Shown one piece after another: positions 1 to 11,332 of a stretch of 64,000 bases of DNA; within the stretch, counting starts at the first letter, position 1, and every line of letters begins with the position of its first letter. The position numbers were made by a program, and so were the translations under genes. A model generated the notes under the pieces. That model made no database searches. It was not told where the DNA came from and saw only the letters and a program-made list of their open reading frames with translations. Origin of the DNA: Girardinichthys multiradiatus (Eukaryota; Chordata; Actinopteri; Cyprinodontiformes; Goodeidae); contig NC_061802.1 in the NCBI RefSeq assembly GCF_021462225.1, forward strand, positions 8,947,859 to 9,011,858, given 5' to 3'.

Positions 1-274
1 TTAATAAATAGGGAGTTTTTGGGGGATGTTAATAATTTACTTTTAAGATGACTGAAATCTATTAAAAACCTATTTTATTAAACTAAGCTTTAATTAATAG
101 ATTTCGGATTTTTGGATGTTTTATCCTCTCATATGTTGATATGTGAGCATTTGGGGAGTATTTTATGGTCATATGTTTTTCATTTATATGTTATCAATTC
201 TTTTTGCCATAGAGGTTTTGATAGACTGTCTGTTGCAACATTGAATTGTTGTGACCTTGGCTTGCCATCCCCAG

Positions 275-393
275 GGCAAAGATGACGTCACCGGGGAGCC
301 ACTGATTCAGCACGATGACGATAAGCCAGAAGCTCTGATGGCACGACTCAGACACTACAAGGAAGTGGCAAAGCCTGTTATAGACCTATACAA
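275..393 (+). CDS. ak4: Adenylate kinase 4, penultimate coding exon (partial gene)
   Basis: This exon encodes about 39 residues of the C-terminal half of a mitochondrial-matrix adenylate kinase (GTP/ATP:AMP phosphotransfer family, AK3/AK4 type). The translation begins [12 protein letters not shown] and ends [10 protein letters not shown], matching the AK4 stretch DDVTGEPL followed by a DDKPEA motif (end of the LID domain) and the helix leading to the C-terminus. A CAG acceptor ends at 274 and a GT donor starts at 394. The exon leaves two bases (AA), which join A at 4945 to restore a Lys codon. Family knowledge: AK4 is about 223 aa and binds nucleotide but has weak or no kinase activity in mammals. 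The P-loop exons lie left of the window. AK3 was considered, but the [10 protein letters not shown] segment and the dnajc6 neighbour fit AK4 better. Confidence 0.93.
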
Positions 394-1386
394 GTAGGTT
401 AATACTCGCTTTTCATGCTGAACAATCTGAAAACAGAAGATCTTAGGTGTGAAATCATGAGACTGCTCATATTTTCTAAAAATACTTATCAGCTCTTTCT
501 TTTCATGCATCAACCTGATGGTGTCAGTAACTTACAAGAATCCTTATACCTTTAGCCTAAGTAAGAATGAATAGGATTATAATTTTTACATTAACAATAG
601 AATTATAGAGGGAAAATTAGAGATGCACCAAGAAATCCACCGGTTACCAGAATCAGATGATTTTTAGGTTGATCCACCCTGACCAGAGACCGGCCAGTCA
701 GAAACCCAAAGATCTGATAGCATTTCTGAACAGTGAACGCACCGTAGTAAGAGCTACCAGGTCAGTTCTTCAGTCTGTTAGCTATTTGGAGAATCAGTGA
801 GATGTTAAAAATAAAGTCGGGGAAAGCACAAAAATTGTGCTTCTTTTAAAAGGAGGCTGTATTTTTTTGGTGAAGTTGAGATGTGTCTACAATTCATTTC
901 GGATGCGAGAGTGTGAGAGAGATCAAGACATTCAGCAGGTAACAGGAAGGCTGAACGGAGTTGAGTAAAATTCTGATATAAATAATTAGTGACTACTTAT
1001 GGCAGGAAGGCTAGAGAAAAAAATAATCTGTTATTATATCTTCTTATAGTAGTTAAATCAGAATTGGCTAAAATTGGTATTTACAAGTCAGATTTTCAGA
1101 AACTGTAATTTGACCTCAGAATTCTGATCTTACACTGAAAAGCATCAGATTCAAGTGAAATACTGTACACAAAAGAATAAAAATAAACTACTAAGAACAA
1201 TTTGACAGCAAAGTTTAGTTTAATTGTAATGTTTTAAATACATTTTTATTTAGTTTTAATCACAATGTAGTCATGTAGTTTAATCAACTGAATTTAAAGT
1301 AAATTTAATGGACTAAAATATGAAGTCACAGAGGAATCCATTTTAATAGCCTCTTGGATCCTAAAGGAAAATTATTTATTGACATG
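394..1386. other. ak4 intron with a faint hAT-like fragment
   Basis: AT-rich intron. From about 617 the phrase TTAGAGATGCACCAAGAAAT resembles the start of hAT-type MITEs (AGAGATGCACCGA). The possible other end near 1135 is not clear. Nothing else is recognisable. Confidence 0.3.
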
Positions 1387-1907
1387 TACAGGGGTTGGAC
1401 AATGAAACTGAAACACCTGTCATTTTAGTGTGGGAGGTTTCATGGCTAAATTGGACCAGCCTGGTAGCCAGTCTTCATTGATTGCACATTGCACCAGTAA
1501 GAACAGAGTGTGAAGGTTCAATTAGCAGGGTAAGAGCACAGTTTTACTCAAAATATTGAAATGCACACAACATTATGGGTGACATACCAGAGTTCAAACG
1601 AGGACAAATTGTTGGTGCACGTCTTGCTGGCGCATCTGTGACCAAGACAGCAAGTCTTTGTGATGTATCAAGAGCCACGGTATCCAGGGTAATGTCAGCA
1701 TACCACCAAGAAGGATGAACCACATCCAACAGGATTAACTGTGGACGCAAGAGGAAGCTGTCTGAAAGGGATGTTCGGGTGCTAACCCGGATTGTATCCA
1801 AAAAACATAAAACCACGGCTGCCCAAATCACGGCAGAATTAAATGTGCACCTCAACTCTCCTATTTCCACCAGAACTGTCCGTCGGGAGCTCCACAGGGT
1901 CAATATA

Positions 1908-3475
1908 CAGGTCCTTCTCAAAACATTAGCATATAGTGATAAAGTTCATTATTTTCCATAATGTCATGATGAAAATTTAACATTCATATATTTTAGATTC
2001 ATTACACACTAACTGAAATATTTCAGGTCTTTCATTGTCTTAATACGGATGATTTTGGCATACAGCTCATGAAAACCCAAAATTCCTATCTCACAAAATT
2101 AGCATATTTTATCCGACCAATAAAAGAAAAGTGTTTTTAATACAAAAAACGTCAACCTTCAAATAATCATGTACAGTTATGCACTCAATACTTGGTCGGG
2201 AATCCTTTTGCAGAAATGACTGCTTCAATGCGACGTGGCATGGAGGCAATCAGCCTGTGGCACTGCTGAGGTCTTATGGAGGCCCAGGATGCTTCGATAG
2301 CGGCCTTTAGCTCATCCAGAGTGTTGGATCTTGAGTCTCTCAACGTTCTCTTCACAATATCCCACAGATTCTCTATGGGGTTCAGGTCAGGAGAGTTGGC
2401 AGGCCAATTGAGCACAGTGATACCATGGTCAGTAAACCATTTAGCAGTGGTTTTGGCACTGTGAGCAGGTGCCAGGTCGTGCTGAAAAATTAAATCTTCA
2501 TCTCCATAAAGCTTTTCAGCAGATGGAAGCATGAAGTGCTCCAAAATCTCCTGATAGCTAGCTGCATTGACCCTGCCCTTGATAAAACACAGTGGACCAA
2601 CACCAGCAGCTGACACGGCACCCCAGACCATCACTGACTGTGGGTACTTGACACTGGACTTCTGGCATTTTGGCATTTCCTTCTCCCCAGTCTTCCTCCA
2701 GACTCTGGCACCTTGATTTCCGAATGACATGCAGAATTTGCTTTCATCCGAAAAAAGTACTTTGGACCACTGAGTAACAGTCCAGTGCTGCTTCTCTGTA
2801 GCCCAGGTCTGGGGAATGTGGCACCTGTAGCCCATTTCTTGCACACGCCTGTGCACGGTGGCTCTGGATGTTTCTACTCCAGACTCAGTCCACTGCTTCC
2901 GCAGGTCCCCCAAGGTCTGGAATCGGCCCTTCTCCATAATCTTCCTCAGGGTCCGGTCACCTCTTCTCGTTGTGCAGCGTTTTCTGCCACACTTTTTCCT
3001 TCCCACAGACTTCCCAGTGAGGTGCCTTGATGCAGCACTCTGGGAACAGCCTATTCATTCAGAAATTTCTTTCTGTGTCTTACCCTCTTGCTTGAGGGTG
3101 TCAATAGTGGCCTTCTGGACAGCAGTCAGGTCGGCAGTCTTACCCATGATTGGGGTTTTGAGTGATGAACCAGGCTAGGAGTTTTAAAGGCCTCAGGAAT
3201 CTTTTGCAGGTGTTTAAAGTTAACTCTTTGATTCAGATGATTAGGTTCATAGCTCGTTTAGAGACCCTTTTAATGATATGCTAATTTTGTGAGATAGGAA
3301 TTTGGGGTTTTCATGAGCTGTATGCCAAAATCATCCGTATTAAGACAATAAAAGACCTGAAATATTTCAGTTAGTGTGCAATGAATCTAAAATATATGAA
3401 TGTTAAATTTTCATCATGACATTATGGAAAATAATGAACTTTATCACAATATGCTAATTTTTTGAGAAGGACCTG
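1908..3475 (-). mobile_element. Nested Tc1 family copy A (degraded)
   Basis: This is one of four copies in the window of a Tc1 family whose ends read CAGGTCCTTCTCAAAATATT / inverse. TA duplications sit at 1906-1907 and 3476-3477, inside the coding part of the DD36E element. Its length is 1568 bp against 1610 bp for intact copies; the whole 42-bp difference is one in-frame deletion in the transposase gene. It must be younger than its host element. Confidence 0.93.
2185..3147 (-). pseudogene. Tc1 (DD34E) transposase copy A, nonsense and 14-codon deletion
   Basis: The frame reads from ATG at 3145-3147 (MGKTADLTAVQKATIDTLKQ). It hits a TGA (3055-3057) that replaces the CGA arginine codon of the intact copies, a typical CpG decay. 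It stays open from 3006 to the normal end at 2185 (GFPTKY). Relative to the 334-aa copies it lacks 14 residues between RCHIPQ and TWATEKQ. The deleted block lies in the linker between the HTH DNA-binding region and the catalytic core. FSDES, QHDLAPAHS and SPDLNPIENLW remain, with DD34E spacing. Confidence 0.9.
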
Positions 3476-4228
3476 TACACAGCCGGGCTGCTATAGCCAA
3501 ACCTTTGGTCACTCATGCCAATGCCAAACGTCGGTTTCAATGGTGCAAGGAGCGCAAATCTTGGGCTGTGGACAATGTGAAACATGTATTGTTCTCTGAT
3601 GAGTCCACCTTTACTGTTTTCCCCACATCTGGGAGAGTTACGGTGTGGAGAAGCCCCAAAGAAGCGTACCACCCAGACTGTTGCATGCCCAGAGTGAAGC
3701 ATGGGGGTGAATCAGTGATGGTTTTGGCTGCCATATCATGGCATTCCCTTGGTCCAATACTTGTGCTAGATGGTCGCGTCACTGCCAAGGACTACCGAAC
3801 CATTCTTGAGGACCATGTGCATCCAATGGTTCAAACATTGTATCCTGAAGGTGGTGCCGTGTATCAGGATGACAATGCACCAATACACACAGCAAGACTG
3901 GTGAAAGATTGGTTTGATGAACATGAAAGTGAAGTTGAACATCTCCCATGGCCTGCACAGTCACCAGATCTAAATATTATTGAGCCACTTTGGGGTGTTT
4001 TGGAGGAGCGAGTCAGGAAACATTTTCCTCCACCAGTATCACGTAGTGACCTGGCCACTATCCTGCAAGAAGAATGGCTTAAAATCCCTCTGACCACTGT
4101 GCAGGACTTGTATATGTAATTCCCAAGACGAATTGATGTTCTATTGGCCGCAAAAGGAGGCCCTACACCATACTAATAAATTATTGTGGTCTAAAACCAG
4201 GTGTTTCAGTTTCATTGTCCAACCCCTG

Positions 4229-4944
4229 TATATGGAATATTTATTGAGAAACTGAATAGCATAAAATTAAATGTATACTTTTCAGTACACAGACCAGATT
4301 AACTTTTGCTACTTGAAACAACTTTATTTGTATCATCTTTTTTTGATAAAGTTGTAAAATTCATAATTAGGATGTGGATTCTATGCAAAAATTAAGTCCC
4401 GATGACAGATATGATCAAAGATTTTAAATAAAAATCTTAAAGCTGGTTGATTGGAATTGGATCTTTTTATTTCTTTTACATATCTGAGGATTTGATATAG
4501 GTTTGTTTAGAATTAAACATGATTGTGGCACAACACCATAACTGGTCCTCCTATAGACAACAGGCCGGTAATGGATTCCTAAACTATTATTATTATTTGT
4601 TCATTTATATCCCCCTCCTACCACCCACCTTCTCTTCAGTTTCCACTTTTGAAAAGACAGACACTATAGATAAAAAGGTTTAATAAAAAAAGCTTGGAGA
4701 AAATTAGAAATGTCACCGTAAGTCCTAAAAAAAAAAAGCTTCAAAGATTTGGTTGTTGTTTTAGGAAGGCAGACGTTACCAAGTATCAGCTGAGGTCTTT
4801 TTATTTTTGGATTTTAATGAGAAACCTGAATTCCGATCTGAGCTGCTGTCAAGAAAAAGACTTTTGTCTGCTTGTGTTGGTCAGTGAGATGTTTCCTTCA
4901 CCTGGAAATGTTTATAGCCACGACCACTTCTGTTCTTCCCTCAG
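4229..4944. other. ak4 intron, no further feature seen
   Basis: AT-rich sequence between the Tc1 element and the terminal ak4 exon. It includes a short A-run and the branch/pyrimidine region before 4945. No recognisable repeat or gene. Confidence 0.5.
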
Positions 4945-5071
4945 ATCACAAGGAATCCTGCACTCGTTTTCTGGAACAGAGACAGACAGGATTTGGCCTT
5001 ACATCAACTCTCTCCTCAACACCAAGATGCACACGCAGCCGTCAGACCCCAATCCAACTCAGATGGCCTGA
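4945..5071 (+). CDS. ak4: Adenylate kinase 4, terminal coding exon
   Basis: This last coding exon continues the AK4 frame from the exon ending at 393 (phase 2, AA+A = Lys). It encodes about 41 residues, starting KSQGILHSFSGTETD, with the family-typical IWPY motif, and ends in TGA at 5069-5071. The acceptor is a pyrimidine-rich CTCAG ending at 4944. The C-terminal tail after IWPY (SLLNTKMHTQ...) differs from mammalian AK4, as expected for this poorly conserved end. The intron before it (394-4944) has been enlarged by a nested pair of Tc1 transposons, with about 700 bp of plain AT-rich intron between the transposon and the exon. The frame also stays open upstream of the acceptor to 4694, but that part is intron. 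Confidence 0.93.
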
Positions 5072-5874
5072 CTGCTTCGAGAAGAGACAACGGAGAAGTA
5101 AAAGGAAGTGTTTTTTTTTTTTTTTACCTGCTGGAGTGACATTCCAAGAAATGCACTAGGACACCAATCAACATGTTGGTTGATTTTTATGAATAGTTGT
5201 GCGTAAACATTTCCAAAGCTCTGTACTTAAGATTGCCTTGATTTCCTAATCATCACTTTAAAATGTGGGTGCTTCCAAGGGTTTTGGAAAAACAGTTTTT
5301 TCTTTTTTTTCCCCTTGTTTGTATGACTTTTCTTATTTTCAATCATACTTGTGTGGAGACTGAAAAGGTGGAACAAAAGGTAGAAATCCAGTGTTTTAAT
5401 GGCAGTTCAGGTATTTTCTGTAAACCAAATTTTGAGGAGTGATAAAACAAGTTATCCATAAACTAAATGCTTTATTAATGCAGATATTTCAACTTGTGCT
5501 TGAGTTTCAAGTTGAAATAGCAGCAGGATTTGCTAATTGTTTATCTCAATAACCAGGCTAACTACAACTAGCAATCCAAGCCAGTAACTAAAATTTTTTC
5601 CCTACTAAAACACTGTGTGTGTGTGTGTGTGTGTATGTGTGTGTGTGTTCCTGTCTTGGCATCACAGTGAGAACCATTTTTCCAATTTCACCATCAAATT
5701 GAGGACCGTTTGTACCAAAGTGAGGACATTTTGCTGGTCCTCACGACATGCACTGGTAATGATTAGGTTTAGGGTTATTGTCAGGGCTAGGGCATAGAAA
5801 GGGTTGAAAATGACTGAAAATCAATGGAAGTCAATGGGAGTCAACACAAGGTCCTCACTACATATAGCAAAACA

Positions 5875-5923
<49 letters not shown>

Positions 5924-7085
5924 TTTAATAAGGTACCACACTTTACAGCAGCTATCACTGCCTTTTTTGTGCGGCAGCCATATTGGATTTTGAGGAGTGT
6001 TGGTGAAGTTGGTCGCCTCTTGACTTTCCAAGTTTGACTTTTATCTTGATTGTTCCAACCTTTAAACTGGAAAAGTTTGTCCTGGTGGCACAAGTGGAAT
6101 GCACCATATTGAAAAAAGATTCTCTTCTCATTTTTGTGACTGATGGCAATTGTCATTATGTAGCAAACCTAAGTCACCTGTTACAAATGTGCTGCCAGTA
6201 TTTGACCTTTTATCAGCCCTGATTCTGTACACAGTAGTTTCAGAGGTTTTGGGAACTGTGTGAACTTCTTTGAGTTGGGGCTGGATTAGTTCAAGAAGCC
6301 TTCACAGTTCCTCTGCAGGCATCAAAGGTAATGCTTTAAATGTTATTACATTTCTTTAAATGTACTCTTATTGTTGCCTTATGATTTTTCTCTATAAAGT
6401 GTAACATATTCCTGTTGGTTTATCTATGAAAGATGCCTTTTTTATGATTCTGACATTGTTACAGTCTCTTTGTTTTCTTCTTTGTCCTAAATCAATCGTT
6501 GCAGAAGGACGTTTTCCAAACTTCTATCTTTGTTGGCTTTGCTTAACAGGAGAATAGTTTAGGTATCACCAATTGCCTTTTGTAATAACTTTGTAAAGTA
6601 TAATATTTCAGCAGTTGACAAAGACTAGTTTAAATCATTTCTCCAGTTCTGTAGCCTTTAGGTTTTGCAACTGATTACAATTTTTTTAAGTTCTGGCTTG
6701 AAGCCTGTAAATAGCAGCTTTAAATCAGCAACTTAGGAGGACAGACAACCTGTTTTCTTTTCATAGTTTGAATCTAAGGATTGCTTATGTTGGGTATTTT
6801 ACTTAAAGTTGTCTCTGTGATTATAGATAAAAGGAAAAAACAAAAAGTAGGTCAAGAGGTAACAGAGCAGTTTACTACAGGTGTATTTTGTGCTGTGTGG
6901 AACTGCTCCTACTGAGCCCCATGTTTGGTCTTAAATGAATGGTTGTACTACGAAAACGCTGAAACTGTACAATGCCGCACTACACAGCTTTTATGTAACA
7001 ACACAGAGACCTTTCTGCCTTGTTTTCACATGATGTGGTTAAAAAGTTACATTGCAAGAACAATAAAACTATTGTCCAAACCATG
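5072..7085 (+). other. ak4: Probable ak4 3' untranslated region
   Basis: No coding exon is visible after the ak4 stop. The segment is AT-rich and contains two GT microsatellites. A candidate polyadenylation signal AATAAA lies at 7062-7067, followed by a GT-rich stretch. The 3' end is inferred only from that signal. Shorter forms are possible. Confidence 0.45.
5612..5930. repeat. Dispersed repeat bracketed by two GT microsatellites
   Basis: (GT)n runs at about 5613-5649 and 5877-5921 flank a 230-bp unit with repeated phrases such as GTGAGGACATTT, GGTCCTCAC and TAGGGTT-type stretches. This is typical of a common fish repeat that carries its own CA/GT tails. It lies inside the inferred ak4 3' UTR. 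The long (HT)n peptides read from it on the minus strand are artefacts. Confidence 0.7.
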
Positions 7086-8895
7086 ACTGCTTCCTGTGTG
7101 GTTAATCGAGTAAGTGTTGCAACATCAGACATTGTTCTTTCTATATATACAGAATGTGCATCTAAGCTGATTGTTATTTCGAAGACTATACAAACTCATT
7201 CTTGTTAGGTTATACTAGTTGGAAGTACAAGTAATTCTTGCTGAGTGTTTGCTTGGGTGCATGTACCCGATATAGTAACAGAGAAAACCGTACCAAAATA
7301 TTTTGTCCTTAATCTGATTCTTATAATAAATATTGCCGTAATCTGGTTGCATAAGTGTGAACACTCTTAACATAATACCAAGCACACATCTAAACCAAAG
7401 GGTCCTACTCCAGTCCTCAAGAGCTACCATCCTTCAACGTTTAGATGCATCCCTTCTCCAACACACCTGGCCGAAGTCCTTCATTCAGCTCTGCAGATGC
7501 CTTTGATTCAGGTGCGTTGGAGAAGAGATCCATCTAAACGTTGCAGGATAATAGCTCTTGAGGACAGGACGTGGGCACCCCTCATCTAAAACAACGAAAG
7601 AATGGCTTTCGTGGAAGTAAAAGCTTTCAGAACTAGCAGCTGTGACCAAGAAATTTCCTCATCATAGGATAGATTTTGAAAGAAATGTGCAAGCTAGACT
7701 GGGCAATAATGAAAAGAATACCAAAGAAGATTAAATGCTAAAATTGCATCCAAACAAAGTATTTTGTGGGGTAAACACACTTATGAAACCAGATTAATGC
7801 AGCATTCATACTTTTGTTTTTCAGATTTGTTAGTTTTTCAGTTGAATTAGAGATGAAACAGGTCACATTTAGGGTGGGAAATGTCTTTCTTCCTGCCTGC
7901 CTGTCTTTCTGTTCTACCTCCTCTTCTAATCCTGGGGGATTTGTAAATAAAGCCTATGAGCATTAGTCTGAGTTAAACTCTGCTCCACTGTCTGACACAG
8001 ATTACAGCTTCATCTTCTCTGTTTACCTTCAACATGAGGTGCAGCACTGTCTGTGTCTGCAGGACTCAGCTTTAGATTAACACTTTTCACTTACATAATG
8101 AATTTATTTGATCACTTTCTTTACTAAGAATCCATCTGTCTGTTTGTTTCAGCCTGAAAATTTCAATGAGTAGAAGAAAAAGACTCAACAGTACCAATGA
8201 CATTAATTAGTAAAAACAACTAAATCCAAGATAAAATAAAGATGCACAGTCTGAAAATGGGTGGCTGAAGCCACCCATTCTGGGTCTCTGTTTGTCTTAA
8301 AAGAAATTAGCAATTTTCAAAAAATGAAAGAACAAAGAGCACAGAACAATCTTAACAAAGTTAACACACATCAAAAAGAAGTCATTAAAGAGTCCAGATT
8401 TGATCACATTGCTTTTGAAAATATGCTTATTATTCTTTTATTTTGTTACTAAAACTATTTGAATCAGGCTGATCCACTATTTGCTGAAAATAAGTCCTTA
8501 ATGGAAGGTTTTTTACATTAAATTTTCTTCTGAGGGAATAAATACTGTCTCTATAATATTCAAATGTTGCTTTTCTTTTTCTTCAAATAAGATTTAACAA
8601 AACAATTTTGTTTGATACATAATTTGGAATGTTAACAAGTTTTAAAACATAAATGTATTTAAATTACCAAAAAGTGCATTTGTTGACTTTACATAGAAAA
8701 AAATAAGGAAAACCTCTTTAGTTTTTATATTTATACATTAATGCAACTGACTTTAGAAATTTTGGTTTGATATAAAGTATGTGACTTTCAACATGTTTAC
8801 TGGCAATAATTGCTCAGAGAAACCTGAGTTCAGACATTCTTTCTGTTTGAATATCATTTATCATTAGTCAAGTTAAGAAATAACCAAAAATAATA
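7086..8895. other. Intergenic AT-rich DNA with one MITE
   Basis: Apart from the foldback MITE at 7413-7590, this stretch shows no exon-like frame with splice signals and no clear repeat. It lies between the inferred ak4 polyadenylation site and Tc1 copy B. Confidence 0.5.
7413..7590. repeat. Foldback MITE (hAT-like)
   Basis: The left arm includes GTCCTCAAGAGCTACCATCC, followed by CAACGTTTAGATG and TCTCCAACACACCTG. The right arm is its inverted copy: CAGGTGCGTTGGAGAAG, CATCTAAACGTTG, then TAGCTCTTGAGGAC. The outer ends GGGTCC...GTGGGCACCCCTC resemble non-autonomous hAT MITEs of fish. No coding capacity. Confidence 0.75.
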
Positions 8896-10505
8896 CAGGT
8901 CCTTCTCAAAATATTAGCATATTGTGATAAAGTTCATTATTTTCCATAATGTCATGATGAAAATTTAACATTCATATATGTTAGATTCATTGCACACTAA
9001 CTGAAATATTTCAGGTCTTTTATTGTCTTAATACGGATGATTGTGGCATACAGCTCATGAAAACCCAAAATTCCTATCTTACAAAATTAGCATATTTCAT
9101 CCGACCAATAAAAGAAAAGTGTTTTTAATACAAAAAACGTCAACCTTCAAATAATCATGTACAGTTATGCACTCAATACTTGGTCAGGAATCCTTTTGCA
9201 GAAATGACTGCTTCAATGCGGCGTGGCATGGAGGCAATCAGCTTGTGGCACTGCTGAGGTCTTATGGAGGCCCAGGATGCTTCGATAGCGGCCTTTAGCT
9301 CATCCAGAGTGTTGGGTCTTGAGTCTCTCAACGTTCTCTTCACAATATCCCACAGATTCTCTATGGGGTTCAGGTCAAGAGAGTTGGCAGGCCAATTGAG
9401 CACAGTGATACCATGGTCAGTAAACCATTTACCAGTGGTTTTGGCACTGTGAGCAGGTGCCAGGTCGTGCTGAAAAACGAAATCTTCATCTCCATAAAGC
9501 TTTTCAGCAGATGGAAGCATGAAGTGCTCCAAAATCTCCTGATAGCTAGCTGCATTGACCCTGCCCTTGATAAAACACAGTGGACCAACACCAGCAGCTG
9601 ACACGGCACCCCAGACCATCACTGACTGTGGGTACTTGACACTGGACTTCTGGCATGTTGGCATTTCCTTCTCCCCAGTCTTCCTCCAGACTCTGGCACC
9701 TTGATTTCCGAATGACATGCAGAATTTGCTTTCATCCGAAAAAAGTACTTTGGACCACTGAGCAACAGTCCAGTGCTGCTTCTCTGTAGCCCAGGTCAGG
9801 CGCTTCTGCCGCTGTTTCTGGTTCAAAAGTGGCTTGACCTGGGGAATGCGGCACCTGTAGCCCATTTCCTGCACACGCCTGTGCACGGTGGCTCTGGATG
9901 TTTCTACTCCAGACTCAGTCCACTGCTTCCGCAGGTCCCCCAAGGTCTGGAATCGGCCCTTCTCCACAATCTTCCTCAGGGTCCGGTCACCTCTTCTCGT
10001 TGTGCAGCGTTTTCTGCCACACTTTTTCCTTCCCACAGACTTCCCACTGAGGTGCCTTGATACAGCACTCTGGGAACAGCCTATTCGTTCAGAAATGTCT
10101 TTCTGTGTCTTACCCTCTTGCTTGAGGGTGTCAATAGTGGCCTTCTGGACAGCAGTCAGGTCGGCAGTCTTACCCATGATTGGGGTTTTGAGTGATGAAC
10201 CAGGCTGGGAGTTTTAAAGGCCTCAGGAATCTTTTGCAGGTGTTTAGAGTTAACTCGTTGATTCAGATGATTAGGTTCATAGCTCGTTTAGAGACCCTTT
10301 TAATGATATGCTAATTTTGTGAGATAGGAATTTTGGGTTTTCATGAGCTGTATGCCAAAATCATCCGTATTAAGACAATAAAAGTCCTGAAATATTTCAG
10401 TTAGTGTGCAATGAATCTAAAATATATGAATGTTAAATTTTCATCATGACATTATGGAAAATAATGAACTTTATCACAATATGCTAATATTTTGAGAAGG
10501 ACCTG
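8896..10505 (-). mobile_element. Tc1 family copy B, full length (1610 bp)
   Basis: CAGGTCCTTCTCAAAATATT ends in inverted orientation are flanked by TA at 8894-8895 and 10506-10507. The length is exactly that of copy C (1610 bp). Subterminal inverted sequence extends well over 150 bp on each side, covering ...TTAGATTCATTGCACACTAA... and its complement. Transposase is on the minus strand. It sits upstream of dnajc6 in intergenic DNA. Confidence 0.96.
9173..10177 (-). CDS. Tc1-like transposase (copy B), uninterrupted 334 aa
   Basis: This enzyme cuts and pastes Tc1 elements at TA sites. The frame opens MGKTADLTAVQKATIDTLKQ. An N-terminal HTH (about residues 1-50, QSAVSRHLSGKSVG) is followed by a basic GRKKCGRKRC stretch that serves as nuclear signal or AT-hook-like linker. 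A second HTH lies around 60-110, and the DDE core shows FSDES, QHDLAPAHS and DLNPIENLW, with 34 residues between the last two acidic residues. The normal SPDLN motif is SLDLN here and in copy C. Relative to copy C it has private changes, among them KDISERI, MPTCQ, DFVFQH and a final FLTKY. The full length and lack of stops suggest recent insertion; activity is unknown. Confidence 0.92.
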   Translation of the reverse strand: MGKTADLTAVQKATIDTLKQEGKTQKDISERIGCSQSAVSRHLSGKSVGRKKCGRKRCTTRRGDRTLRKIVEKGRFQTLGDLRKQWTESGVETSRATVHRRVQEMGYRCRIPQVKPLLNQKQRQKRLTWATEKQHWTVAQWSKVLFSDESKFCMSFGNQGARVWRKTGEKEMPTCQKSSVKYPQSVMVWGAVSAAGVGPLCFIKGRVNAASYQEILEHFMLPSAEKLYGDEDFVFQHDLAPAHSAKTTGKWFTDHGITVLNWPANSLDLNPIENLWDIVKRTLRDSRPNTLDELKAAIEASWASIRPQQCHKLIASMPRRIEAVISAKGFLTKY

Positions 10506-10861
10506 TACATGTTGTTCTTGAATTGCCTGCCATGATGCAGTGTTTTGCAAAAGTAGTTATGCCTGTTAAACATTATTTTTGTCACATTACAATTACCAAC
10601 TTCTGTATATTTTAGGACCAACACAAAGTACTCAGAATTTATGGAGAGTGTCGGTGAACAGCATATTTGCAAGTCTTCCTACAGATTTCCAATTGGATTT
10701 ACGTCTGGACTTGTATACATTTACAATGCCCTGCAAAAGCATCCATTAACTGTTTCCTGTTTTGTCATGTTACCACCACAAACTGGACTAGATCGATGTT
10801 AAAAATATATATAATTTTCTTTGCACTTCTCAAATATGCACTATTTTGTGTTGATCTATCA
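10506..10861. repeat. Decayed end of another Tc1 family
   Basis: The phrases CAGTGTTTTGCAAAAGTAGT (about 10540) and TTAGGACCAACACAAAGTAC are degraded forms of the widespread fish Tc1 end CAGTGCCTTGCAAAAGTATT...ACCAACACAAAGTA. No open transposase frame. A similar short echo (CCACAAACTGGA) lies near 10780. Confidence 0.6.
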
Positions 10862-11036
10862 TAGGGGTCTGCAACCTTTATAATCCAAAGAACCATTTTT
10901 GCCCTCTTTCTAGCTAAGTAAAACTTGTTTAGAGCCTCAAATGCTATGACTTTTTGATAAAAATACTTTTTAATATAAATATTTACTATAGGAAATGTGT
11001 TGTCCTTTTTAAAGACTCATAATTTTAGTTCTATCT

Positions 11037-11329
11037 TGTTGGATGGGTGCAAAAACTTGTTATCACTCATGTAAAAACCTTGGGTTGGAAGGCACCTGCA
11101 CTATGCCTTCCTCCCTGTGTGTGTGAGATCATTGTTATCTTTGTGTGAACCAGCCTCCTTTCCGTCTCACACACACACACCCTGTCTGAACTGTCTGTTG
11201 AACTGTGCATATAAATAAAGAGATAGGGTGTCAAAACTTTGTAGTTTCACTGCAAAGTGGGCTACCCTTGTCACAAGTAACTCTGACTGTATCGTTCTTA
11301 CCTCTGAGTTGACTAAATAATACCTAACA
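11037..11329 (+). repeat. 5' LTR
   Basis: Starts TG and ends CA. It contains a TATA-like TATAAAT at 11210-11216 overlapping an AATAAA signal at 11214-11219, and a (CA)n run around 11165-11180. The U3/R/U5 borders cannot be fixed from sequence alone. Confidence 0.95.
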
Positions 11330-11332
11330 TTT

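Larger units (their letters stand above)
1575..4119 (+). pseudogene. Tc1 (DD36E) transposase, broken by a stop and a nested insertion
   Basis: The frame opens at ATG 1575 (MGDIPEFKRGQIVGARLAG), a paired/HTH DNA-binding start. It is stopped by TGA at 1716-1718 and then continues open with KKHKTTAAQITAEL. At 1907 the 1.57-kb nested Tc1 interrupts it, and the frame resumes exactly in register after 3477. The catalytic half (3505-4119) shows FSDES (first Asp), DDNAPIHTA (second Asp) and SPDLNIIEPLW (Glu). It ends at a TAA (4117-4119) about 19 codons before the likely ancestral end, because a frame ending GGPTPY continues to about 4177. The gene is therefore dead through at least three lesions. 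The inserter used a TA within an Ile codon. Confidence 0.88.
1389..4228 (+). mobile_element. Tc1/mariner element, DD36E spacing, split by a second Tc1
   Basis: Terminal inverted repeats of about 31 bp (CAGGGGTTGGACAATGAAAC... and its complement) are flanked by TA target duplications at 1387-1388 and 4229-4230. Removing the nested element (1908-3475 plus one TA) leaves about 1270 bp, a normal Tc1 size. The enclosed transposase frame runs left to right. All three catalytic acidic residues are visible, and the second and third are separated by 36 residues. That is the DD36E spacing reported for the Incomer group, whereas the other Tc1s in this window are DD34E. It lies in the last ak4 intron, in the same orientation as the gene. 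Confidence 0.93.

Noticed and set aside
2276..3178. Plus-strand open frames of 60-110 codons opposite the Tc1 transposases (also near 9264-10217, 34803-35756 and 62220-63170)
   Set aside because: They recur identically in every Tc1 copy as the antisense of the transposase gene and have no domain.
5821..6156. 111-codon minus-strand frame with (HT)n
   Set aside because: Product of the CA microsatellite in the ak4 3' UTR.
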